The notes below the pieces were generated by a model. That model was not told the origin of the DNA. It did no database searches and saw only the letters and a program-made list of their open reading frames with translations. Shown piece by piece: positions 1-8,352 of a stretch of 8,916 nucleotides of DNA. How positions within the stretch are numbered: the stretch's first letter is position 1; every line of letters begins with the position of its first letter. Both the position numbers and the translations under genes were made by a program. Source of the DNA: an uncultured Burkholderiales bacterium (GTDB lineage: Bacteria; Pseudomonadota; Gammaproteobacteria; Burkholderiales; Burkholderiaceae_E); assembly GCA_903898725.1 (NCBI GenBank), contig CAIUGQ010000359.1, forward strand, positions 1 through 8,916, given 5' to 3'.

Positions 1-18
1 AGCGAGCCCCGCCCCGGT

Positions 19-2657
<2,639 letters not shown>

Positions 2658-2658
<1 letters not shown>

Positions 2659-4565
2659 TGCAGGACACCATGGGAACCCGGGAACCCCTCGACCTCGCCA
2701 CGGAGCCGCCGCTGTCGGAGCGCCGCCCCGTCACACCGCCCGCCACGGCGCCCGCCGTCGCGGCTCCGGCCGCTGCGCCGGCACCCGTTCAGGCCGCCGC
2801 GCCGGCCGCCGCCCCGGCCGCGCTGCCGCCCGCCCACGACCCGGTGCTCGCGAACGCATCGGTGATGATGATCGACGACGAGCCGATCCTCGTCGACCTG
2901 GTGCGTGCCTTCCTCGAGGACGCGGGCTATCGCGACTTCCGCGGCGAGACCGATCCGATTGCCGCGATGAAGCGGCTGCGCGCCGAACATCCCGACGTGC
3001 TGCTGCTCGACCTGATGATGCCGGGCATGTCGGGCTTCGAAGTGCTGCGCGAGGTGCGCGCGGACCCGCAGCTGAAGATGATGCCCGTCATCGTCATGAC
3101 CTCGGCCAGCGATGCGCGCACCAAGCTGCGGGTGCTCGAGCTGGGTGCCACCGACTTCCTTGAGAAGCCGGTCGACCCCAGCGAACTGGTCCTGCGGCTG
3201 CGCAACACGCTCGCCTTCAAGGTCATGCGCGACCGCAGCACCTGGTTCGACGTGCCCACGGGGCTGCCGAACCGCAAGCTGATGCTGACGCACACCGCCA
3301 GCACGCTGCGTCGCGCCGCCCGGCGCGGCGAGCTGTGCGCGCTGCTGCAGGTCGAGGTCGGCCGCGTGCGCCAGCTGAGCGAGACGCTCGGCCACCGCGC
3401 CGCCGACGAGGCGCTGCGCACGATCGCGCAGCGCATCCAGCGCTGCGTGCGCAGTGGCGAGGCCGTCACGCGGGTCGGCGACGACGCCACCGGGCCGATG
3501 GTGTCGCGCACCGGCCCCGACGAGTTCGCCGCGCTGCTGCCCTCGCTGGCCCGGATCGAGGACGCCGCCGGCATCGCCCGCCGCCTGCTCGCCACGGTCG
3601 CCCAGCCGATGCAGATCGAGGGTCACGACTGGTATCCGCAGGTCTCGATCGGCATCGCCGCTTCGCCGGGCGACGCCGCCGAGGCCGAGGCGCTGCTGCG
3701 CTGCGCGCGTGCCGCCGCCTCTGCCGTGCGCGGTCGGCCCGGCAACGGCTATGGCTTCTACAGCGCCTCGCTCAACGCGCAGTCGCTCGCGCGGCTGACC
3801 CTCGAGGCCCAGCTTCGCCGCGCGATCGAACGCTGCGAGTTCGAGCTGCACTACCAGCCCAAGGTCGCCTCCGAGACGGGCCGGATCTCCGGCTGCGAGG
3901 CGCTGGTGCGCTGGCGCCACCCCGAGCGGGGGTTGATCGCGCCGGGCGAGTTCATCCCGGTCGCCGAGGAGGCCGGCCTGATCGTCGAGATCGGCACCTG
4001 GGTGATCGGCGAGGCCTGTCGCGCCGCGCGTCGCTGGCTCGATGCCGGGCATCCCGGCCGGGTCGCCGTGAACATCGCCGCGCCGCACTTCCGCGACGGG
4101 CGTCTGCTGCGCGACGTCGACCGCGCGCTCGCGAGCGCCGGCCTGCCGGCGCGCTACCTGACGGTCGAGGTCACCGAGAGCATGCTGATGTCCGCGGCCG
4201 ACGAGAGCGTCGAGGTGCTGAACCAGCTCAAGGCGCTCGGCGTGTCGATCTCGCTGGACGACTTCGGCACCGGCTACTCGTCGCTCGCCTACCTCAAGCG
4301 CATGCCGGTGGACGAGCTCAAGATCGACCGCTCGTTCGTCATCGGCCTGCCCGACGACGGCGACAACGCGGCGATCGTGCGCGCGATCGTCGGACTCTCG
4401 GGCAGCCTGGGCTTCGAGGTCATCGCCGAGGGCGTCGAGACCCGCGAGCAGGCCACCTACCTGGCCTCGGTGGGCTGCGGCGCCTGCCAGGGCTGGCTGT
4501 TCGGCAAGGCGGTCCCCGAGGCCGAGTTCGCCGCGCAGCTTCGGATCGGCACGATCGTCCGCTGA
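2658..4565 (+). CDS. Response regulator c-di-GMP phosphodiesterase, REC-GGDEF(degenerate)-EAL
   Basis: Predicted cytoplasmic phosphodiesterase cleaving cyclic-di-GMP to pGpG, switched by phosphorylation. An Ala/Pro-rich N-terminus (about 24-60) leads to a receiver (about 67-185: D73/D74, phospho-acceptor D118, K170). A GGDEF-like domain (about 196-370) follows, then EAL (about 385-630). The GGDEF half looks inactive: the signature reads GPDEF (286-290) and the usual metal-binding LDxD stretch is replaced by VEVG. The EAL half has E414 (EAL), N472, E504, D534/D535, K555, E591 and Q611. The spacings between them equal those I recall for the RocR active site (58, 32, 30, 21, 36, 20), so activity is expected. 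ATG 2658 overlaps the kinase stop by one base (TGATG), which implies translational coupling. GTG 2655, or ATG 2670 (behind AGGA at 2662-2665), are alternative starts. The product is 635 residues from ATG 2658. The likely phosphodonor is the HPt of the gene upstream. Confidence 0.94.
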
Positions 4566-4566
4566 G

Positions 4567-4607
4567 CGGCTGGCCTGCGCGCCGGTCAGGCGCCGGCCAC
4601 GCAGCCG
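4567..4607. terminator. Hairpin between convergent genes, possible bidirectional terminator
   Basis: A broken but nested inverted repeat fills most of the 47 bases between the EAL gene stop and the hemerythrin stop. The pairs are CGGC (4567-4570) with GCCG (4604-4607), TGGCC (4571-4575) with GGCCA (4595-4599), and GCGCC (4579-4583) with GGCGC (4589-4593), closing a five-base loop. There is no T-tract on either side, so intrinsic termination is only inferred from position and stem strength. Confidence 0.4.
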
Positions 4608-4612
4608 GTCCC

Positions 4613-5215
4613 CTAGGTCGCGCCGCTCTGCCGCAGGGGCGGCCCGAGCCCCACCGGTGCAGGCGCGGCGCTGACGATCCGCGTGAACAGCGCCCGGAAC
4701 GTCTCCTCCGGCGGATGGCCGGTGAGCGGATCCCGGTTGCCGGCGAAGGCCGTGTCGATCCGCTTCCAGTCGTCTTCGGCCAGCACGCGTTCGGCCAGCG
4801 GCAGCACCTCGCGCTCCTCGAGCTCCATGTGCCGCAGGTAGGCGTCGACATAGCGCTCGACGCTGTCGGCGAACGCGGCGAGCCGTGTCGCGCCGAGCTG
4901 CTCGACCTCGAGCAGCCCCATCGCCAGCCGCATCACCGCCTCGTCGCCGTGCGCATGCTCGGCATCGAGCCGGTCGAGCAGGTCGCCGATCGCGACCCCG
5001 CGGGCGCGCATCGCCGCGAACAGCAGCCCGGTCTCCTTCGGATGGTGCAGGCGCTCGGGGTACGCGTGGATGTAGAACACCATCGCGCGCAGCACGCCGA
5101 GGTCGGGAGCCGTACCGTGCCGAGACCAGTCGCGCACCAGGGTACGCAGCGAGGCGAGCATGCCGGCGAGCGCGCGGTGCTCGTCGCGGATCACGTCGAG
5201 GGCACGGACGGACAT
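4613..5215 (-). CDS. Hemerythrin-like (HHE) di-iron protein
   Basis: A 200-residue soluble protein of the hemerythrin/HHE type, a four-helix bundle that binds two non-haem irons. Candidate iron ligands are H13 (DEHRAL), H50 (FYIH), H57/H58 and E61 (ERLHHPKE), H87/H89, H129 and E133/E134 (RHMELEE). The ERLHHPKE...LLF stretch is typical of a large bacterial HHE subfamily whose members are linked to oxygen, nitric oxide or iron-sulfur repair; the exact role cannot be read from sequence. The last 50 or so residues (from about 150) extend beyond the bundle and include a Pro/Gly-rich tail. The start at 5215 is supported by GGAG (bases 5221-5224 on the minus strand) five bases upstream; the GTG one codon earlier would be too close to it. 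The gene diverges from pldA, and an FNR-type box sits 65 bases upstream of its start, suggesting induction at low oxygen or by NO. Confidence 0.92.
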   Translation of the reverse strand: MSVRALDVIRDEHRALAGMLASLRTLVRDWSRHGTAPDLGVLRAMVFYIHAYPERLHHPKETGLLFAAMRARGVAIGDLLDRLDAEHAHGDEAVMRLAMGLLEVEQLGATRLAAFADSVERYVDAYLRHMELEEREVLPLAERVLAEDDWKRIDTAFAGNRDPLTGHPPEETFRALFTRIVSAAPAPVGLGPPLRQSGAT

Positions 5216-5246
5216 CACGGCTCCGGAGGGCAGGGCGACGGCCGTC

Positions 5247-5252
5247 AGTATC
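5247..5252 (-). promoter_or_regulatory. Candidate -10 element of the hemerythrin gene
   Basis: Read on the minus strand the bases are GATACT, matching TATAAT at four positions including the critical A2 and T6. Transcription would start near 5240, giving a leader of about 25 bases that contains the GGAG ribosome site. The FNR-type box is then centred near -40.5. No good -35 hexamer is needed or seen, as expected for a class II FNR-activated promoter. Confidence 0.4.
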
Positions 5253-5273
5253 GGACCGGGCGAGGCGCGCGCG

Positions 5274-5287
5274 TTGACGTGCATCAA
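5274..5287. promoter_or_regulatory. FNR/ANR/DNR-type binding site
   Basis: TTGACGTGCATCAA matches the FNR-family consensus TTGAT-N4-ATCAA at nine of ten defined positions (C for T at position 5) and is a near-perfect palindrome. It lies in the 132-base divergent region between hemerythrin (minus) and pldA (plus). Its centre (5280.5) is about 31 bases from the candidate hemerythrin -10 centre, the class II activating geometry. On the pldA side it would sit near -36.5, where it could compete with polymerase. Which family member binds (FNR, ANR or DNR) cannot be told from the site. Confidence 0.6.
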
Positions 5288-5304
5288 CTGGAAGCTGCGC
5301 TGCG

Positions 5305-5310
5305 TAGAAT
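5305..5310 (+). promoter_or_regulatory. Candidate -10 element of pldA
   Basis: TAGAAT matches TATAAT at five of six positions and is followed by GCCGCC, a context common at betaproteobacterial promoters. The start of transcription would be near 5317, about 31 bases before the pldA ATG. No convincing -35 lies 16-18 bases upstream. TTGACG at 5274 is 25 bases away, too far, and is better read as half of the FNR-type box. Confidence 0.4.
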
Positions 5311-5347
5311 GCCGCCTGCCCCTTCGCTCCTCGACCGGACGTTCCGA

Positions 5348-6508
5348 ATGACCGACGCCCACGGGCCCCGCGCGGCCTTGTGCATGACCGTTCTGGCGGC
5401 GCTGGCGCTCGTCGCCGGCCCTGTCGCGGCCCAGACCGTGCCCGCCTCGTGCGCGGCGATCGTCGATGACGCGATGCGCCTCGCCTGCTACGACCGGACG
5501 GTCGGGCGGATCCCGCCGGTCGTGCCTGTCACGCCCGGCTCCGCCGCCCCCGCCGCTGCCGCCCCGGCCGCTGGCTCCGCTGCCCCCGGCTCCGGCTCCA
5601 CGGCCCCAGCCGCTGCGCCAACGGCCCCTGCCGCCACCGGCCTGACGCCGCAGGAGGCCGCCAAGCTCGAGCGTGACGAGCGGCGGGCTCGCGGCGGCTC
5701 GCTCGGCGAGCGCTGGGAGCTCGACCCGGGCACCAAGCAGGGCCGTTTCCTGCTGCGCCCCTACAAGCCGATGTACGTGCTGCCGGTGCGATGGTCCGAC
5801 GATCCGAACCAGCAGCCGACGAGCGACGGCGTCGGCAACTCGGTCTCGGCCCCCCAGGACCTGCGATCGCTCGAGGCCGCCTTCCAGATCAGCCTCAAGT
5901 CGAAGATCTGGGAGACGGTCGGCGGCTCCAACCTCGACGTCTGGCTCGGCTACACGCAGAAGTCGCACTGGCAGGTCTACACGCCGGCCCTGTCGCGGCC
6001 GTTCCGCGAGACGAACTACGAACCCGAGGTGTTCGGCATCTGGGGCATCGACCAGCCGCTGTTCCTCGGCTGGCGCGCCCGCTTCCTCGGGCTCGGCTTC
6101 AACCACCAGTCCAACGGGCGCAGCCAGCCGCTGTCGCGGAGCTGGAACCGCATCATCGCGCAGGCCGGCTTCGAGAACGGTGACTGGTCCGTGCTGGCGC
6201 GGCCCTGGTGGCGGATCTCGGAGAGCCCGGAGGTCGACGACAACCCCGGCATCGAGAACTGGCTCGGACGCGGCGAACTCGTGATCACGCGGCGTGCGGG
6301 CGCCCACCAGGTCTCGGCGCAGCTGCGGCATTCGCTGCGGGGTGGCGACGCGTCGCGCGGCAGCGTGACGCTCGACTGGGCCTTTCCGCTGTCGAGCTAC
6401 CTGAAGGGTCACGTGCAGCTCTTCAGCGGCTATGGTGAGAGCCTGATCGACTTCAACTACCGGCAGACCACGATCGGACTCGGGTTCTCGCTGGTCGAAT
6501 GGCAGTGA
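5348..6508 (+). CDS. pldA: Outer-membrane phospholipase A (OMPLA)
   Basis: Outer-membrane beta-barrel hydrolase that removes acyl chains from phospholipids mislocated to the outer leaflet (A1/A2 activity; active as a calcium-dependent dimer in the known family). The product is 386 residues. A signal peptide with cleavage after GPVAA (A28) precedes a segment with C35 and C47 in a D-D-x-x-RLACYD motif. A Pro/Ala/Gly/Ser linker spans about 57-98, a short charged stretch about 100-125. The barrel, from about 130 to the end, opens with RPYKPMYVLP (137-146). The catalytic triad is clear: H253 and S255 in GFNHQSNGR and N267 in SRSWNR, with spacings 2 and 12 as in E. coli H142/S144/N156. The barrel, about 257 residues, is close to the E. 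coli mature length, so the N-terminal extension is the extra part. No strong ribosome site precedes ATG 5348. The gene is divergent from hemerythrin and apparently monocistronic, with a hairpin following its stop. Confidence 0.95.
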   Translation: MTDAHGPRAALCMTVLAALALVAGPVAAQTVPASCAAIVDDAMRLACYDRTVGRIPPVVPVTPGSAAPAAAAPAAGSAAPGSGSTAPAAAPTAPAATGLTPQEAAKLERDERRARGGSLGERWELDPGTKQGRFLLRPYKPMYVLPVRWSDDPNQQPTSDGVGNSVSAPQDLRSLEAAFQISLKSKIWETVGGSNLDVWLGYTQKSHWQVYTPALSRPFRETNYEPEVFGIWGIDQPLFLGWRARFLGLGFNHQSNGRSQPLSRSWNRIIAQAGFENGDWSVLARPWWRISESPEVDDNPGIENWLGRGELVITRRAGAHQVSAQLRHSLRGGDASRGSVTLDWAFPLSSYLKGHVQLFSGYGESLIDFNYRQTTIGLGFSLVEWQ

Positions 6509-6526
6509 GCGTTCGGCGGGCCTGAC

Positions 6527-6552
6527 GCGGCCTCGACCCGGACTCGGGCCGC
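6527..6552 (+). terminator. Hairpin after pldA, possible terminator
   Basis: GCGGCC (6527-6532) pairs with GGCCGC (6547-6552), extended inside by CGA (6534-6536) with TCG (6544-6546) past one bulged T, giving nine base pairs around a seven-base loop. It begins 18 bases after the pldA stop. No T-tract follows, so it is a candidate only, perhaps stabilising the 3' end or working with Rho. Confidence 0.4.
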
Positions 6553-6566
6553 GGTGGTCGACCGTA

Positions 6567-6601
6567 ACGAACGATACGAACGAGTCCAGCGACACGAACG
6601 A
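6567..6601 (+). repeat. Three ACGAACGA direct repeats in 9-base register
   Basis: The octamer ACGAACGA occurs at 6567-6574, 6576-6583 and 6594-6601. The starts are 9 and 18 bases apart, so one degenerate 9-base unit lies between copies two and three. The array ends 34 bases before the first possible ATG of the dehalogenase-like gene. It could be an operator for a regulator of that operon, or the remnant of a simple tandem duplication. No known regulator site is recognised. Confidence 0.6.
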
Positions 6602-6625
6602 CACCGGCCCGACGGGCAGGGTGAC

Positions 6626-6630
6626 AGGAG
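6626..6630 (+). promoter_or_regulatory. Ribosome binding site deciding the dehalogenase-like start
   Basis: AGGAG is the best Shine-Dalgarno site in the window. It lies 4 bases from ATG 6635 and 7 bases from ATG 6638, so translation starts at one of these adjacent codons and not at the in-frame GTG at 6554. Confidence 0.75.
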
Positions 6631-6637
6631 AGCGATG

Positions 6638-7318
6638 ATGCGGATCGGTGACGGCCTCAAGGGCCAGCGCGTGTTGATCACCCAGAGCGAGACCTTCATG
6701 GGTCCCGTGCTCGAGCAGGCCTTCACCGAACATGGCGCGGTCGTGATCGGCGTGCCCGGGCCGCTGGCCGAGCCCGGTGCGGCCGAGGACGCCGTTCGGC
6801 GTGCGGGCCGTGTCGACGTGCTGATCGCCAACCTCGGCGTGCCCTCGCCGTCCACGCGGGCGCACGAGGTCGGCGACGACGAGTGGCGCCATGTGTTCGC
6901 GCACCTGGTCGACCCGCTCCCGCGGCTGGCGCGCGGTGTCCTGCCGGGCATGCTGGAGCGCCGCGCCGGCAAGATCGTCGTGATGGGCAGCGCCACCGCG
7001 CTGCGCGGGCAGAAGCGCACGTCCACCTATGCGGCCGCGCGCGGCGCGCAGCTCTCGTGGGCGCGCGCGGTCGGTGTCGAGGTGGCGCCCTCGAACGTGC
7101 ACGTCAACCTGATCGCGCAGAACTTCGTCGAGAACCCGACCTACTACGGCCCGGAGGTGCAGGCCCTGCCGGCCTTCCAGGAGCGCCTCAAGCGCGAGGT
7201 GCCGGTGGGGCGGCTCGCGCGGCCCGAGGAGGACGCGCTGTTCGCGGTGTTCCTCGCGTCGACCGAGGTGGAGTTCTTCGCCGGTGCCGCAATTCCCTTC
7301 GCAGGCGGCTGGGCGTGA
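6638..7318 (+). CDS. SDR-superfamily protein with halohydrin dehalogenase motifs
   Basis: A 226-residue Rossmann-fold protein that would normally be labelled a short-chain dehydrogenase, but it lacks two hallmarks of that family. The cofactor-binding TGxxxGxG loop reads TQSETFMG (15-22), and the catalytic YxxxK reads YAAAR (Y131, R135). Both changes match the motifs that define halohydrin dehalogenases: T-x4-F/Y-x-G (T15, F20, G22) and S-x12-Y-x3-R (S118, Y131, R135). The later stretches NFVENPTYY, VPVGRLARPEE and the final FAGGW also resemble HheA-type enzymes as I remember them. Such enzymes convert vicinal halohydrins to epoxides with halide release, using no NAD(P), and open epoxides with small anions. 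The start follows AGGAG at 6626-6630; ATG 6635 is equally possible. The extradiol dioxygenase gene begins 2 bases after the stop, so the two are probably co-transcribed. Activity and substrate are inferred; a non-catalytic or divergent SDR remains possible. Confidence 0.8.
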   Translation: MRIGDGLKGQRVLITQSETFMGPVLEQAFTEHGAVVIGVPGPLAEPGAAEDAVRRAGRVDVLIANLGVPSPSTRAHEVGDDEWRHVFAHLVDPLPRLARGVLPGMLERRAGKIVVMGSATALRGQKRTSTYAAARGAQLSWARAVGVEVAPSNVHVNLIAQNFVENPTYYGPEVQALPAFQERLKREVPVGRLARPEEDALFAVFLASTEVEFFAGAAIPFAGGWA

Positions 7319-7320
7319 CG

Positions 7321-8157
7321 ATGGCCGGGGGCACGTCCCGATCCGACCCGTATCCGGCTCGGCCGGACGTGACTGGCGACCTGCCTGCGTCGATCTTCGT
7401 CTCGCACGGCGCGCCCTCGCTGCCGCTCGACGACGTGCCCGCCCGCGACTTCCTGCGCGGCCTCGGCGCACACTTCGCACGACCGCGCGCGATCGTCGCG
7501 ATCTCCGCGCACACCGTGGCGCACGGCGTGGCCGTCGGCTCGGCGCCTCGGATGCATGCCGTCCACGACTTCGGCGGGTTCCCCGATGCGCTCTATGCAC
7601 TGCGCTACGACCCGCCGGGCGATCCGGCGCTGGCCACGCGCGTCGCCGGTCTGCTCGCCGACGCCGGCATCGCGCCGACGGGCGAGGTGCCGATCGACGG
7701 CCTCGACCACGGCATCTGGGTACCGCTGATGCTGATGTACCCGCAGGCCGACATCCCGGTCGTCGTGGTGTCCCTCGATGCCCGGATGGACCCCGCGCTG
7801 CACGTGGCGGTCGGCCGTGCGCTCGCCGGCCTGCACGACGAGGGCATCCTCGTGCTGGGGTCCGGCTCGGTCACCCACAACCTGCGCGACGTGTTTTCGC
7901 GTGGTGCCGATGCGCCCGTCGCGCCGTACGCCCGGCGCTTTGCCGACTGGGTGTCGGACGCGGTGCAGGCCGGCGGCGCCGACCTGCTCCAGGACTGGTC
8001 GATCGCACCCGAGGCGGCACGCGCGCACCCCACGCCCGAGCACTTCGCCCCGCTCCTGGTCGCTGCCGGCGCCGGCGGACGCGGCACGGTGCTGCACGAG
8101 AGCTTCACCGCCGGCGTGCTGGCGATGCACGCCTACGCGTTCGAGCCGCTGCCTTAG
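7321..8157 (+). CDS. Class III extradiol ring-cleavage dioxygenase (LigB/YgiD-DODA type)
   Basis: A 278-residue cytoplasmic enzyme of the LigB superfamily, closest in pattern to 4,5-DOPA extradiol dioxygenase and E. coli YgiD. These enzymes open catechol-type rings beside the hydroxyl pair using a mononuclear metal. Visible family blocks are SHGAP (H29), ISAHT (H64), HDFGGFPDALY (H82), GLDHGIWVPL (H130), GSGSVTHNLR (H186) and LHESF (H259). H29, H64, H186 and H259 correspond to the metal ligands I recall for YgiD; H130 is the likely acid-base histidine. ATG 7321 lies 2 bases after the upstream stop (TGACGATG), indicating an operon with translational coupling. GTG 7315 is an overlapping alternative, and GTG 7369 would give an N-terminus nearer the family norm, since about 15 residues before SIFVSHG look extra. 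The pairing with a dehalogenase-like gene hints at catabolism of an aromatic or halogenated compound, but the substrate is unknown. Confidence 0.9.
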   Translation: MAGGTSRSDPYPARPDVTGDLPASIFVSHGAPSLPLDDVPARDFLRGLGAHFARPRAIVAISAHTVAHGVAVGSAPRMHAVHDFGGFPDALYALRYDPPGDPALATRVAGLLADAGIAPTGEVPIDGLDHGIWVPLMLMYPQADIPVVVVSLDARMDPALHVAVGRALAGLHDEGILVLGSGSVTHNLRDVFSRGADAPVAPYARRFADWVSDAVQAGGADLLQDWSIAPEAARAHPTPEHFAPLLVAAGAGGRGTVLHESFTAGVLAMHAYAFEPLP

Positions 8158-8159
8158 GG

Positions 8160-8205
8160 GGCGCGGAGGGCGCGGAGGGCGCGGGGTCGCCGGGTCGCCG
8201 GGTCG
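8160..8205 (+). repeat. Two short GC-rich tandem repeats
   Basis: Just after the dioxygenase stop, a 9-base unit GGCGCGGAG is repeated (8160-8168, 8169-8177, then a partial copy to 8184). An 8-base unit GGGTCGCC follows (8184-8191, 8192-8199, partial to 8205). Such runs usually arise by slippage and may vary between strains. No coding or regulatory role is evident. Confidence 0.7.
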
Positions 8206-8294
8206 TGGCGTTCATGGACCCGAGGTGATCCGATCGTCCTCGAGCACTAGGCCATTCGACCGAAGTTCGATGCCGACGGCTGTGTGTCGCCTTT

Positions 8295-8309
8295 CGGATC
8301 GCTGATCCG
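8295..8309. repeat. Small perfect hairpin upstream of the SOS box
   Basis: CGGATC (8295-8300) and GATCCG (8304-8309) form a perfect six-base inverted repeat around GCT. It lies where the -35 region of the DUF222 gene would fall, so it may be a second operator or chance. No terminator T-tract follows. Confidence 0.35.
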
Positions 8310-8319
8310 GTCGGTAAGA

Positions 8320-8339
8320 TACTGTATGGAAACACAGTA
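8320..8339. promoter_or_regulatory. LexA (SOS) box in front of the DUF222 gene
   Basis: TACTGT-N8-ACAGTA matches the E. coli-type LexA consensus at every position of both half-sites (CTGT-N8-ACAG core). The symmetry extends one further base pair either side at 8319/8340 and another at 8318/8341, making eight-base arms. A weak -10 element, TAAGAT (8315-8320), overlaps its left edge, and the DUF222 start codon is 13 bases beyond its right edge. Bound LexA should therefore block transcription, with release after DNA damage. An ATG (8326) falls inside the spacer. Confidence 0.8.
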
Positions 8340-8352
8340 TCGCGGAGCCCCG

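Noticed and set aside
5274..5279. TTGACG as a sigma-70 -35 box for pldA
   Set aside because: It is 25 bases from TAGAAT, well beyond the usual 16-18, and is better explained as half of the FNR-type palindrome.
3335..5347. Plus-strand frame running into pldA from inside the EAL gene
   Set aside because: It is out of frame with the EAL domain and antisense to hemerythrin. A signal peptide begins at ATG 5348, which fixes the real pldA start.
6556..6563. GGTCGACC palindrome as an operator
   Set aside because: An eight-base palindrome is common at this base composition and its flanks are not symmetrical.
6554..6634. N-terminal extension of the dehalogenase-like protein from GTG 6554
   Set aside because: It would encode an Arg-rich repeat from the ACGAACGA array before the Rossmann fold, and the strong AGGAG site points to 6635/6638.
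4613..7600. Minus-strand frame open far upstream of the hemerythrin start
   Set aside because: Only the last 200 codons encode hemerythrin, and these have their own GGAG site at 5221-5224. The rest is antisense to pldA and the dehalogenase-like gene.
8221..8242. CGAGG/CCTCG inverted repeat as terminator of the dioxygenase operon
   Set aside because: Five-base arms with a 12-base loop and no T-tract are too weak in such GC-rich sequence.
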